Part shown: in pieces, positions 41,866-50,694 of the stretch
Numbering within the stretch: the first letter of the stretch is position 1
Layout of the letters: the number at the start of each line of letters is the position of its first letter
Assembly: GCA_964627445.1 (NCBI GenBank)
Contig: CAZVJF010000008.1
Coordinates: 75,664 to 139,663, forward strand
DNA length: 64,000 bases
Source of the DNA: Luteibaculum sp964627445
GTDB taxonomy: Bacteria > Bacteroidota > Bacteroidia > Flavobacteriales_D > Luteibaculaceae
Direction of reading: 5' to 3'
The notes under the pieces: generated by a model
What the model saw: only the letters and a program-made list of their open reading frames with translations
Told to the model about the DNA's origin: nothing
The model's database searches: none
Position numbers and translations under genes: made by a program

Positions 41866-42186
41866 CATGTTTCGCACACCAATAAAATAAGAAGAAGAAA
41901 ACCATACTCTTTACAGAGCCAAAGGAGATGCGAAATGCTTTTTCAATAGGAGCTTTTTTGCCCTTTTTGGTTACTGCTAAAGTATGTGGCAATGTGTTGC
42001 GATATACTGATCCGTAGCATGATCGTCACGCTTTTTGAGTAACTGAATTCTTACGCTTAGTAAGTGTGGATTTTGAGCCCACACTGTTTTTTCTCAATCC
42101 CTTGGAATACGATTTTTTATCGGAAAATAATTAGTGTCTGCCGTGGGATTGTCCCATATTTGATCCATCACCCTAGGTACCTTACC
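41866..42186. other. intergenic region with an unassigned terminator
   Basis: These 321 bases between the regulator and the SDR gene have no convincing ORF. A reverse open frame here starts at TTG and is mostly antisense to the regulator. The region holds a hairpin CTTAC-GCTTA-GTAAG (42050-42064), partly overlapping a terminator at 42063-42092, and a weak -7 box CATATTTG (42155-42162) before the SDR. Confidence 0.5.
42063..42092 (+). terminator. second, orphan plus-strand terminator
   Basis: AGTGTGG (42063-42069), a 9-base loop, CCACACT (42079-42085), then GTTTTTT. The preceding gene already ends at a terminator 200 bases earlier, so this one may end a short unannotated transcript. Confidence 0.65.
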
Positions 42187-43242
42187 ATGAAAGAGATCAA
42201 TAAAAACGCTCCAGTATTAGTAACTGGAGCCAACGGCTATGTAGCGAGTTGGATCGTGAAAAAACTGTTAGACGAAGGCATCACTGTACATGCTGCAGTT
42301 CGTAACCCTTCCAACAAGAAAAAAGTAGGTCATTTGGAGTCCCTCGCAGTAAATGCCCCAGGGACACTCAAGTTTTTCGCGGCCGACCTGCTTACGCCCA
42401 ACGCCTATCAAGAAGCCATGGAGGGTTGCGAGTTGGTTTACCACACGGCTTCTCCATTTACTACGAGTGTAAAAGATCCACAAAAAGAGCTCATAGACCC
42501 TGCCGTAAAAGGTACCGCCAATGTATTGGAAACCGCCAATGCGGTGGAGTCTGTAAAGCGCGTGGTAGTAACCAGCAGCTGTGCGGCTATTTATACCGAT
42601 GCCATTGACACGGTAAATGCTCCGGGCGGTAAAATAACGGAAGCGGTTTGGAATGAAACGGCATCCTTACACTATCAACCCTATTCATATTCCAAAACTT
42701 TGGCCGAGAAGAAGGCCTGGGAGGTTGCAGAGAAGCAAGACGGCTGGGATCTGGTTACTGTAAACATGAGTTTGGTGATGGGACCTTCACTAAATCCGAG
42801 AGCTACTTCAGAGTCTATTAATATTTTAAAGATGTTGGGTGGAGGCGAAATGAAAGCCGGAGCACCCAAAATGGGCATCGGCCTGGTAGATGTGCGCGAT
42901 GTGGCAGAGGCTCACTTTAAGGCTGGATATATGCCTAAGGCGCACGGCCGCTATATTACCTCGGCTCACAATACCAACTTTTTAGAAATGGCAGAAGTAC
43001 TGCTGCCCAAGTATGGTGAAAAATACCCCTTACCTAAAAAAGCGCTACCCAAGTGGCTGCTATTGTTGGTTGGGCCTTTGGTAAACAAGTTATTTACACG
43101 CAAATTTATTCGCAACAACGTAAACGTGCCGTGGCGTGCCGATAACTCCAAGATTAAAAATGAACTGGGCATGGAGTTCCGGTCCATGAAAGAAACCATG
43201 GAAGATGCCTTTCAGGATTCCATTGACAATAACATGCTCTAA
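42187..43242 (+). CDS. NAD(P)-dependent extended SDR (dihydroflavonol-reductase-like)
   Basis: A 351-residue extended short-chain dehydrogenase. The Rossmann motif is VTGANGYVASW near residues 13-23. The catalytic Tyr and Lys are in YSYSKTLAEK, and the Ser in VVTSSCAA. The profile (AAVRNPSNKKKVGHLESL, YHTASPF) is that of the DFR / 3-beta-HSD / methylglyoxal reductase (Gre2-like) group, which reduces ketones or aldehydes. The substrate cannot be named. The open frame reaches 42064, but ATG 42187 gives the canonical start and follows a promoter-like region. A small barrel gene follows after 18 bases. Confidence 0.88.
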   Translation: MKEINKNAPVLVTGANGYVASWIVKKLLDEGITVHAAVRNPSNKKKVGHLESLAVNAPGTLKFFAADLLTPNAYQEAMEGCELVYHTASPFTTSVKDPQKELIDPAVKGTANVLETANAVESVKRVVVTSSCAAIYTDAIDTVNAPGGKITEAVWNETASLHYQPYSYSKTLAEKKAWEVAEKQDGWDLVTVNMSLVMGPSLNPRATSESINILKMLGGGEMKAGAPKMGIGLVDVRDVAEAHFKAGYMPKAHGRYITSAHNTNFLEMAEVLLPKYGEKYPLPKKALPKWLLLLVGPLVNKLFTRKFIRNNVNVPWRADNSKIKNELGMEFRSMKETMEDAFQDSIDNNML

Positions 43243-43260
43243 ACCCCAAACCTCCAGGCT

Positions 43261-43755
43261 ATGAAAAATTTCCTCTTTAGTTTTTTTGTTCTTTTTCTTG
43301 CTGTGGTGAGTAACGCTCAAAATACGAGTTCAAATTACCAAACCGCGGTGGGTATTCGTGCTGGTGGAACCTCAGGAATTACCGTAAAACACTTCATCGC
43401 ATCCAACCAGGCAATAGAAGGAATTGTAGGACTATGGAATAACGGTTTTGGAGCCACTGTTTTGCTGGAAATACACGAAAGTGCGGGTGAGCCCGGATTA
43501 AACTGGTATTACGGTGCAGGAGGACACATTGCAGTTTGGGACAACAGCGGCAGAAACGGAAGAGATGCTTGGTTCTACAACAACCGCATTGATGGTATTG
43601 CACTGGGAGTAGACGGTATTGTCGGCTTGGAGTATAAAATCCAGCCCATACCCATTGCTATAAGTGCCGATTTAAAACCTTTGTTGGGAATACATTCGGG
43701 AGGTAATATCCACTTTGGCCTCGATCCTGGGATAGGGGTTAAGTTTGTTTTTTGA
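43261..43755 (+). CDS. small outer-membrane beta-barrel protein, unknown
   Basis: A 164-residue secreted protein with a signal peptide ending SNAQ (residue 20). The mature part is glycine-rich beta structure in short amphipathic strands (AVGIRAGGTSGITVKHF, EGIVGLWNNGFGATVLLEI) and ends IGVKFVF with the terminal Phe of OMPs. It is too small for a transporter and resembles eight-stranded barrels. It lies 18 nt after the SDR gene on the same strand. Function is unknown. Confidence 0.7.
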   Translation: MKNFLFSFFVLFLAVVSNAQNTSSNYQTAVGIRAGGTSGITVKHFIASNQAIEGIVGLWNNGFGATVLLEIHESAGEPGLNWYYGAGGHIAVWDNSGRNGRDAWFYNNRIDGIALGVDGIVGLEYKIQPIPIAISADLKPLLGIHSGGNIHFGLDPGIGVKFVF

Positions 43756-43792
43756 TGCATCGCTAGCGCTAAAGAGCTAACAATCACAACAT

Positions 43793-43822
43793 AAAAAAAA
43801 GCCACCCAGGGGGTGGCTTTTC
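43793..43822. terminator. bidirectional terminator between barrel and peroxiredoxin genes
   Basis: GCCACCC (43801-43807), a 3-base loop, GGGTGGC (43811-43817), with A8 before and T5 after, so it serves both convergent genes. Confidence 0.9.
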
Positions 43823-43847
43823 TGTATAAGTATATGGTGGCTCGTGC

Positions 43848-44480
43848 TTAGTGAGACGCAAGGTAATCTGCAATTCCGCTGTGGGTTGCATTTAATCCGT
43901 CTTCACCTTTTTTCCAGTTTGCTGGGCAAACCTCTCCTTTTTCTTCCAAGAATTGAAGCGAATCTACCATGCGGATCGCCTCATCTACGTTTCTTCCAAG
44001 AGGTAGGTCGTTTACCAATTGGTGACGTACCATTCCTTCCTTGTCAATTAAGAAAAGACCACGGTAAGCAACCATTTCACCGTGAGCAATCATTTCACCT
44101 TCTTCGTTGTAGTCCCACTCACCAGCAAGAACATCGTAGTTGGTAGAAATGGTTTTGTTGGTATCGGCAACTATAGGATAGGTAATTCCTTTAATTCCAC
44201 CGTTATCCTTATCTACTTGCAACCAACCCCAGTGGCTTTGCTCGGTATCGGTAGATACCGCTACTACAGCTACATTGCGCTCCTCAAATTCAGCCAATTT
44301 TGACTGAAATGCGTGCAACTCAGTAGGGCATACAAAAGTGAAATCCTTTGGGTAAAAGAAAAGCACAACGTACTTCTTACCAATGTACTGGTCTAATGAA
44401 AAATTTTCTACGATTTCTTCTCCGTTAATTACTGCGGCAGCAGAGAAATTAGGAGCTTTTTGTCCAACTAATACAGCCAT
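43848..44480 (-). CDS. typical 2-Cys peroxiredoxin (Prx1/AhpC type)
   Basis: A 210-residue thiol peroxidase. The peroxidatic Cys51 is in FYPKDFTFVCPTE. The resolving Cys near residue 185 is in GEVCPANW. The Arg of the active site lies in a ...ALRGLFLIDKEG-type segment (VAYRGLFLIDKEG). It reduces H2O2 and alkyl hydroperoxides as a homodimer or decamer. No AhpF is nearby, so thioredoxin is the likely reductant. A -7 box (TACTTTTG, minus strand) lies at 44512-44519. Confidence 0.96.
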   Translation of the reverse strand: MAVLVGQKAPNFSAAAVINGEEIVENFSLDQYIGKKYVVLFFYPKDFTFVCPTELHAFQSKLAEFEERNVAVVAVSTDTEQSHWGWLQVDKDNGGIKGITYPIVADTNKTISTNYDVLAGEWDYNEEGEMIAHGEMVAYRGLFLIDKEGMVRHQLVNDLPLGRNVDEAIRMVDSLQFLEEKGEVCPANWKKGEDGLNATHSGIADYLASH

Positions 44481-44511
44481 AATTTGTGTTGTTGTTTAAT
44501 TTTTGTGACAC

Positions 44512-44519
44512 CAAAAGTA
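44512..44519 (-). promoter_or_regulatory. -7 element of the peroxiredoxin promoter
   Basis: The minus strand reads TACTTTTG, 31 bases before the ATG at 44480. The -33 region 18 bases further is TCTG, a weak match. Confidence 0.5.
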
Positions 44520-44583
44520 GGGCGCACAAACCGAAAACAGAAAGAATTTAGATTGTTTTAATTAATGGTAATATCAGCAAACC

Positions 44584-45303
44584 TTATGCGGTTAGAAAAT
44601 AAATAGCCAAACCCAATAAAATAGCGATAAGCTTGGAGGGTTTTAACTTGTGTCCGTCTTCTAACTCAAATAGTATGGTTGTGCTTACATGCAAGAAAAT
44701 TCCCACTGCCACAGCGGTAAAGCGCGCTTGCCAACTTTCGCGTATCAGATTGTCGTAGCCGAAGGTGTTTCCAATAAGTACAGTGGCTGGCGCAGAAATA
44801 CAGAATAGTGAAAACCAAATCCAAGATTTCTTAATGCCTAAAGGGCTCGATTTTAAAATGGAAGCCAACGTTAAAGCGATCGGAGCTTTATGCATCAATA
44901 TGCCTAGCAAGTAGTTATTGTGCGAATGTCCATGGCTGTGGTTGTGCACCATGGGGATGCTTTCTATAACCGAATGCACCGTGAGACCGGCAATCGCTAA
45001 AATGGGAAAGTATTGCGAAAACTGCCCGTGTGAGTGATAGTGTCCGTGTTCTACCCCACGTGTCAAGTACTCCAAGATTACTTGCATAAAAAAGCCTACA
45101 AGCACAAAGTTTCCTGCCTCGTAACCTAGAGACTTGTATGACTCTGGCAGTAGATGGCAAAAAGAAAGTGCCAATAAAAACGTACCCGAGAGCGACAGTA
45201 GAGGTTTTACACCCTTACTGAAATGTGTATTAGAGGAGTGGAAAATAATAGCTCCAGGCAATACAGAAATACCAAGGAGCAATAAAATTTGTGCGGTTGA
45301 CAA
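44584..45303 (-). CDS. ZIP-family metal transporter
   Basis: A 239-residue protein with eight predicted helices and a His-rich segment in each of two loops (HGHYHSHG and HNHSHGHSHN). The TM4/TM5 metal-site motifs are HSVIESIP and HKAPIALTLAS, the binuclear centre of ZIPs. It probably takes up Zn2+ or a related divalent ion. It lies 3 nt downstream of the methyltransferase gene in the same operon. No Zur or Fur box was recognised. Confidence 0.88.
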   Translation of the reverse strand: MSTAQILLLLGISVLPGAIIFHSSNTHFSKGVKPLLSLSGTFLLALSFCHLLPESYKSLGYEAGNFVLVGFFMQVILEYLTRGVEHGHYHSHGQFSQYFPILAIAGLTVHSVIESIPMVHNHSHGHSHNNYLLGILMHKAPIALTLASILKSSPLGIKKSWIWFSLFCISAPATVLIGNTFGYDNLIRESWQARFTAVAVGIFLHVSTTILFELEDGHKLKPSKLIAILLGLAIYFLTA

Positions 45304-45306
45304 TAA

Positions 45307-46056
45307 CTAGCGCTTTTGAGCTACAATGATAAGTCTATCTGAGCTATCGGCACGAAACGGGTTTAAATTGTAGTCGCCAAATAGGTTTCTTACTTTGAAA
45401 CCTGCGTTGGCCAGTAAAAATTTAAAATCGCTGAGTTCTAAGGATTGCACGCGCTCGTAAAAGTGATAGGGTTTCCCCAGGTGCTCGAACTTAATCTCTT
45501 TCACAATCTTTCCCTTTTGGTGGTATCGTTCAATGTGGAAGGTAATATCGTCTACTGTTTTGGTTTCTTCCTCAACCAAATTGTGCACCACCTTCGTAGC
45601 ATTTAAAAAATCAATAACCAGAATGCCTTTATATTGCAGCATTTTACGCACTGCGTTTAAGGTTTTTAGGTTGTCTGCGGCATTGGAGAAGTAGCCGAAA
45701 CTGGTAAACAAATTGGTAACCAAATGCGCCTTTAAGTTCGGGAAGTGATGGCGCATATCGTGCTGGTAAAATTTGAGCCTGTCGTTTTCAAAAACCTTGG
45801 CTTCTGCAATATTGTCTTCGGCCAAATCTAAACCCGTTACCTGGTAACCCATTTGGTTCATATTTACCGCGTGGCGCCCTTTGCCGCAAGCCAGGTCAAC
45901 AATATGCGACTGCTTATCCAGCTTTAAGAAACCCATTAGGTTTTCTATAAAAGCACGGGCTTCATTATCGTCTCTGTGCTGGTATAGGGTGTGATAAAAT
46001 GGACTGTTAAACCACTCCTCAAACCAGTTCTTAGAAGCAATTGTTGGGTTTTCCAT
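45307..46056 (-). CDS. class I SAM-dependent methyltransferase
   Basis: A 249-residue protein. The SAM-binding motif I is VDLACGKGRHAVNM and motif II is VTGLDLAEDNI. The acidic loop TNLFTSFGYFS and the later IDFLNATKVV are typical of the Bacteroidota family near this locus. Substrate is unknown. It is the first gene of a two-gene operon with the ZIP transporter. A -7 box (46064-46071) ends only seven bases before its ATG. Confidence 0.85.
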   Translation of the reverse strand: MENPTIASKNWFEEWFNSPFYHTLYQHRDDNEARAFIENLMGFLKLDKQSHIVDLACGKGRHAVNMNQMGYQVTGLDLAEDNIAEAKVFENDRLKFYQHDMRHHFPNLKAHLVTNLFTSFGYFSNAADNLKTLNAVRKMLQYKGILVIDFLNATKVVHNLVEEETKTVDDITFHIERYHQKGKIVKEIKFEHLGKPYHFYERVQSLELSDFKFLLANAGFKVRNLFGDYNLNPFRADSSDRLIIVAQKR

Positions 46057-46063
46057 TGCGGTG

Positions 46064-46071
46064 CAAAAGTA
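46064..46071 (-). promoter_or_regulatory. -7 element TACTTTTG before the methyltransferase
   Basis: An exact TAnnTTTG on the minus strand, seven bases upstream of the ATG at 46056. The predicted RNA would have almost no leader. The -33 region is not recognisable. Confidence 0.45.
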
Positions 46072-46154
46072 GTATTCTAGGTGGCTTAGTGTATCTTTCG
46101 GCCTCTAAATTCACAGGTTTTTCATTAAAACATAAAGAAGCCATCTTTACGGCC

Positions 46155-48605
46155 ATGCGCACCACTTATTTTGCCGATGTTATTTTGCCACTGGCCTTGC
46201 CCAAAACATACACATACAGGGTACCACAGGAGCTGGCTAATGAGGTAGCTACTGGCAAACGCGTATTGGTGAGTTTTGGAGGCAGTAAAATGTATGCAGC
46301 CATTGTGGCAGCAGTGCATACGCAAGCGCCACAATACTACCAAGCCAAGTATTTGGATGCAGTATTGGATGAGGCACCTATAGTGACTGCACGGCAATTG
46401 GCTTTTTGGCAGTGGTTAGCATCCTACTATTTGTGTGGATTGGGCGAAGTAATGTTGGCTGCTATGCCTGCTTCCTTACGCTTAGCTTCTGAGACACAGG
46501 TGCTACCCATAGAGTTGGACCAAGAAGACCAACAACACCTAACCGATGAGGAGGCCCGGGTGTATGATGCCCTTTGGATACAGCAGAAGATGTCGGTCTC
46601 GGAAATTGCAGAGCTACTCGATAAAAAGACGGTAACCCCTGTAGTGAAATCCATGTTGGAAAAAGGTGCCGTTGCTTTGGAAGAAGAAGTGCATGAGCGC
46701 TATAAGCCGCTTCTGAAAACTTTTGTCCGTTTATCGCCTCAACTTAAAGGCGATGCTCGTTTAAACGATGCCTTGAATACACTGAATAAAGCCCCAAAAC
46801 AACAAGATTGCCTTATGGTACTGTTGCAGCAACGCAATCCATACGCCTGGATTACCAAGCAACAGCTCACCAAAAAGCATAGCCTGAGTGCTTCTGCATT
46901 GAATGGATTAGAAAAACGAGGTTTTATCCAAGTACAAAAACAGGCAGTAGATCGTATTGTGGCCACAGCAGCGAGTAAAAAGCAGGTGGTGCTCAGTGAG
47001 TCTCAACAAACCGCTGCAGATCAGATTCAACAGGGCTTTTCGCAGAATAAAGTTGCCTTGTTGCATGGGGTAACGGGTAGTGGAAAAACCGAAATTTACA
47101 TCCAACTCATAGAATACTACCTACAGCAGCAAAAGCAAGTGTTGTATTTGGTGCCAGAAATTGCCCTTACCAGTCAGTTAACTGGTAGGTTGGAAGCGTA
47201 TTTTGGTAAGCATTTACGAGTATATCATTCGCGCTTTACCAACAACGAGCGTGCCGAGGTGTGGTATAAAATCCTGGAAAATGAGGAAGTCAAGATTGTA
47301 GTAGGAGCTCGTAGTGCTGCACTGTTGCCTTTTCATGATTTGGGCCTCATTATCGTGGATGAGGAGCATGATCCATCCTACAAACAGCAGCACCCCGCTC
47401 CGCGCTACCAGGCTCGCGATGCGGCCATCAAGTTGGGCCAACTGCACCAGGCTAACATTTTATTAGGTTCGGCTACGCCTTCCATGGAGAGTTTTTACAA
47501 TGCTCAAAATGGCAAATATCACTACGTATCGTTAACCGAGCGGTATGGCGATGCCGTACTCCCCGAAATTCTGGTGGCCGATATGCGTATTGCCAAACGC
47601 GACAAGAATATTCGTGCAGAACTTTCTGGGTTCTTATTTCAAGAAATGGAGGCGACGCTAGCACGAGGCGAGCAGGTAATTTTGTTTCAAAACCGCAGAG
47701 GTTACGCTCCGCGTTGGTTGTGCAACACCTGCGGTTGGGTGCCCGAGTGCAAGAATTGCGACATCAGCCTTACCTACCACAAATACCGACATCAACTTAC
47801 CTGCCACTATTGCGGCTATAAAATGCCACCACCAAGAACCTGTATGGCTTGTGGAAGCACTGATATTACTATGGTGGGCTTTGGAACCGAGAAAATAGAA
47901 GACGAGCTGGTTCTGCTGTTACCAGGTGTTACTATTGGTCGCATGGATTATGATACCACCCGGGGAAAACAATCCTACCAGAAAATAATACACGATTTCC
48001 AAGACGAGGAAATACAAGTGCTGGTTGGAACACAAATGGTTACTAAAGGCCTAGATTTTGGCAATGTGGGCTTGGTAGGGGTGCTTAGTGCCGATCAAAT
48101 TTTGAGCTTCCCAGATTTTAGAGCGGCAGAGCGTGGTTTTCAGCTTATGACCCAAGTGTCGGGTAGGGCAGGAAGGAGAAAAAGCCGGGGAAAAGTAATT
48201 ATACAGGCCTTTAATCCTGAGCATGCAGTAATCCAAAATGTGGTGCAAGGCGATATAAAATCCGTATATCGCAATGAGTGGCGAGAGCGTCAGAGTTTTG
48301 TGTATCCTCCTTTTTGCCGTTTGGTAGGACTAACTTTTAAGCACCGAGATGCCAATGTGGTTTCAGATGCTAGCGTGCACATTGTGCAGCAGTTAAAAAC
48401 CAAGTTGGGAAGTCGTGTTCTAGGCCCCGAAGCTCCTGCCATAGCGCGCATTAAAAACCAATACATTATGGAGGCCTTAATTAAGCTGGATGCCAAAATT
48501 GACCTAGAGCGTGCCAAGTTGTTTATCCAAGAAACCGTAGCCGCGCTAAAACAGCACAAAAGCTTTAAGTCGGTGCGCGTAATTATCGATGTGGATCCTT
48601 ACTAG
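46155..48605 (+). CDS. priA: primosomal protein N' (replication restart helicase)
   Basis: An 816-residue PriA. I start it at ATG 46155 (MRTTYFADVILPLALPKTYTYRVP), the conserved family start. The open frame to 46041 runs through the divergent methyltransferase promoter. The DNA-binding N-terminal domain is followed by the helicase core with Walker A HGVTGSGKTE (about 305-313), DEEHD (about 401), and the eight zinc cysteines (CNTCGWVPECKNC, CHYCG, CMACG) at about 520-570. It recognises stalled forks and reloads DnaB. All helicase motifs are intact. Confidence 0.97.
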   Translation: MRTTYFADVILPLALPKTYTYRVPQELANEVATGKRVLVSFGGSKMYAAIVAAVHTQAPQYYQAKYLDAVLDEAPIVTARQLAFWQWLASYYLCGLGEVMLAAMPASLRLASETQVLPIELDQEDQQHLTDEEARVYDALWIQQKMSVSEIAELLDKKTVTPVVKSMLEKGAVALEEEVHERYKPLLKTFVRLSPQLKGDARLNDALNTLNKAPKQQDCLMVLLQQRNPYAWITKQQLTKKHSLSASALNGLEKRGFIQVQKQAVDRIVATAASKKQVVLSESQQTAADQIQQGFSQNKVALLHGVTGSGKTEIYIQLIEYYLQQQKQVLYLVPEIALTSQLTGRLEAYFGKHLRVYHSRFTNNERAEVWYKILENEEVKIVVGARSAALLPFHDLGLIIVDEEHDPSYKQQHPAPRYQARDAAIKLGQLHQANILLGSATPSMESFYNAQNGKYHYVSLTERYGDAVLPEILVADMRIAKRDKNIRAELSGFLFQEMEATLARGEQVILFQNRRGYAPRWLCNTCGWVPECKNCDISLTYHKYRHQLTCHYCGYKMPPPRTCMACGSTDITMVGFGTEKIEDELVLLLPGVTIGRMDYDTTRGKQSYQKIIHDFQDEEIQVLVGTQMVTKGLDFGNVGLVGVLSADQILSFPDFRAAERGFQLMTQVSGRAGRRKSRGKVIIQAFNPEHAVIQNVVQGDIKSVYRNEWRERQSFVYPPFCRLVGLTFKHRDANVVSDASVHIVQQLKTKLGSRVLGPEAPAIARIKNQYIMEALIKLDAKIDLERAKLFIQETVAALKQHKSFKSVRVIIDVDPY

Positions 48606-48631
48606 CTGTTGGTGCTGAGTGTGGTAGGCGT

Positions 48632-49117
48632 CTAATATTTTAACCCCAGTTTTTTATAAATAAAGTGCATCAGCCAGGCAGGTCCTACTAGTAAAAACTG
48701 GAGGTCTTTAAAAAAGGAGGGTTTCTTGCCTTCTATGTTGTGTCCGATAAATTGGCCTATCCAGGCAACAACAAAAAGCGCAAACGAAATCCAGCCTAAT
48801 GATAAGGAACTTTGCTCTAGAGCGGCAGCACCCATAATGCATAGAGCCGAGAAAAATATGAGTCCCAAAAACAGGCGAAAAGACATAAAGAGGTAAAAGA
48901 TAGACCCCACCAGAATAAGCAGCGTGCCAAAATTAACGTAGGGCTGCCAGGCTTCGGGAACCATAGCGTCTAAAAAGCCATGCGGTATGGCCGCAAGCAA
49001 ACCTACAATGCTGAAAAATATAGTGGGTACACAAATCCAGTGAATGGCCTTGTTGGTTGGGTTCTGGTGACTCTCGCCATACTCAGAAAACCATTGATCT
49101 GCTGTTTTCATGCCCAA
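48632..49117 (-). CDS. Mpo1-like (DUF962) membrane protein
   Basis: A 161-residue protein with four membrane segments. It has the family motifs WFSEYGESHQNPTNKAIHWICVP (His and Asn-rich start, with His17 and His27) and QFIGHNIEGKKPS (His in the second half). The yeast homologue Mpo1 is an Fe2+-dependent dioxygenase that performs alpha-oxidation of 2-hydroxy fatty acids, and these histidines are its metal ligands. Bacterial function is inferred. It is the third gene of a panB-pseudouridine synthase-DUF962 operon, 12 nt downstream. Confidence 0.85.
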   Translation of the reverse strand: MGMKTADQWFSEYGESHQNPTNKAIHWICVPTIFFSIVGLLAAIPHGFLDAMVPEAWQPYVNFGTLLILVGSIFYLFMSFRLFLGLIFFSALCIMGAAALEQSSLSLGWISFALFVVAWIGQFIGHNIEGKKPSFFKDLQFLLVGPAWLMHFIYKKLGLKY

Positions 49118-49129
49118 AAGTTAAGAAAA

Positions 49130-49825
49130 CTATCGGTCAGTTTTGCCAAGGAGTGGCGTCCAAACACCATCATTGCTCGGAGGTTGCGCTGTAATAACAA
49201 TGGCTTCCTTAGAAACAGGGTGTGTAAAAGCAATGGATCGGGCATGCAGGCTTATGGATCCATCTTTGTTGGGGCGCTTGGCACCGTACTTTACATCGCC
49301 TTTTATGGGGAACCCAATGTGCGCTAGCTGACAGCGTATCTGATGGTGGCGTCCCGTTTGTAAATCTACTTCTACCGCAGTGTAGCGGTCCAGAACCTTT
49401 AAGGTTTTATACTGTAGCAAGGCTTTTTTACTTCCAGGAATTTCTTTGGGCGAAGCGTAGGATTTATTCTGGGAAGGGTTCTTTTTGAGAAAGTGCTCCA
49501 AGGCTTTTGCCTTTGGTTTTATGGTGCCTTCCACCACAGCCCAGTACGTTTTTTCATGCCGGTGTTGCTTAAACATGTCATTTAATCGTGCCAGGGCTTT
49601 GCTAGTTCGGGCAAATAAAACAACGCCTGTTGTGGGTCGGTCTAGTCGGTGGGTGACACCCAAAAACACATTGCCAGGCTTGTTGTACTTGCGCTTTAAG
49701 TACGATTTAAGCAAATCGGGGAGGATAACATCGCCCGTTTTATCGCCTTGTACCAAATCTCCGGCACGCTTGTTTACAGCAATAATGTGGTTGTCTTCGT
49801 ACAGTATTTCTGGCATAGAAGCCAT
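49130..49825 (-). CDS. RluA-family rRNA/tRNA pseudouridine synthase
   Basis: A 231-residue enzyme. The catalytic Asp lies in HRLDRPTTGVVLFA. The other family blocks are ILYEDNHIIAVNKRAGDLVQ near the start and TGRHHQIRCQLAHIGFPIKGDVKYG near the end. It lacks the N-terminal S4 domain of RluC and RluD, as in RluA and TruC-like members. It modifies uridines in rRNA or tRNA; the exact site cannot be told. The start could also be the Met four residues in. It lies 3 nt after panB. Confidence 0.92.
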   Translation of the reverse strand: MASMPEILYEDNHIIAVNKRAGDLVQGDKTGDVILPDLLKSYLKRKYNKPGNVFLGVTHRLDRPTTGVVLFARTSKALARLNDMFKQHRHEKTYWAVVEGTIKPKAKALEHFLKKNPSQNKSYASPKEIPGSKKALLQYKTLKVLDRYTAVEVDLQTGRHHQIRCQLAHIGFPIKGDVKYGAKRPNKDGSISLHARSIAFTHPVSKEAIVITAQPPSNDGVWTPLLGKTDR

Positions 49826-49828
49826 GGC

Positions 49829-50644
49829 CTAATACTGCTCGTGGTCGTTGGGAAAATCTTTGGAGCGCACATCATCTACGTAGGTAGATACAGCGCCTTT
49901 TATCTCATCGTATAAGTTGTGGTAGCGTCTTAAAAAGCGGGGATTAAACTGGTGGGTAATTCCCAACAAATCGTGCGATACCAGCACTTGGCCATCTACA
50001 CCGTTACCCGCTCCAATACCAATAACTGGGATTTTTACTTCTTCGGCCACACGCGCAGCAAGTTTGGCAGGAATTTTCTCTAAAACTATAGCATAGCAGC
50101 CCACTTCCTCCAAAGCTTTGGCATCGGCCAGGAGCTGGGCGGCTTCCTCTTCTTCTTTGGCACGCACAGTGTAAGTTCCAAACTTGTATATGGATTGTGG
50201 CGTAAGGCCCAAGTGTCCCATGACGGGAATTCCAGCCGATAGAATACGATCTATAGATTCTATAATTTCTTGTCCGCCCTCTAGCTTTACAGTGTGCGCA
50301 CCCGCTTCTTTCATGATACGGATGGAGGAGTTTAAAGCTTCTTTAGAGTTTCCCTGGTAGGAACCAAAGGGTAAATCGACCACAACCAATGCGCGTTTGG
50401 TACCGCGCACAACTGAGGCTGCGTGGTAAATCATTTGATCTAAGGTAATGGGTAAAGTAGTTTCATGTCCAGCCATGACATTACTGGCAGAGTCACCCAC
50501 GAGGATAATGTCTACGCCCGCTTCGTCTACAATTTTTGCCATAGAAAAATCGTAGGAGGTTAGCATGGCAATTTTTTCACCCTTTAACTTCATTTCCTGC
50601 AGTACGTGCGTAGTAACCCGTTTTACCTTTCCGTGGATCGACAT
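49829..50644 (-). CDS. panB: 3-methyl-2-oxobutanoate hydroxymethyltransferase
   Basis: A 271-residue PanB barrel for pantothenate synthesis: it adds a hydroxymethyl group from methylene-THF to ketoisovalerate. Metal-binding and active-site segments are GDSASNVMAGHETTLP, DLPFGSYQGNS and KLEGG, and HLGLTPQSI. IGIGAGNGVDGQVLVSHDLLG near the end closes the barrel. The gene has an unusually clear ribosome site for this phylum, AAAGGAG eight bases before the ATG. It heads the operon panB - pseudouridine synthase - DUF962. Confidence 0.97.
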   Translation of the reverse strand: MSIHGKVKRVTTHVLQEMKLKGEKIAMLTSYDFSMAKIVDEAGVDIILVGDSASNVMAGHETTLPITLDQMIYHAASVVRGTKRALVVVDLPFGSYQGNSKEALNSSIRIMKEAGAHTVKLEGGQEIIESIDRILSAGIPVMGHLGLTPQSIYKFGTYTVRAKEEEEAAQLLADAKALEEVGCYAIVLEKIPAKLAARVAEEVKIPVIGIGAGNGVDGQVLVSHDLLGITHQFNPRFLRRYHNLYDEIKGAVSTYVDDVRSKDFPNDHEQY

Positions 50645-50694
50645 AGAATTATCTCCTTTTGCTCGCTAAAATTACGTTTAATTTGCAACGCTTT

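Noticed and set aside
41684..41992. Minus-strand 102-codon frame after the LytTR regulator
   Set aside because: It starts at TTG with no ribosome site, mostly overlaps the regulator gene and its terminator, and shows no family resemblance.
46041..46154. N-terminal extension of PriA
   Set aside because: It crosses the divergent methyltransferase start and promoter. The conserved PriA start is at 46155.
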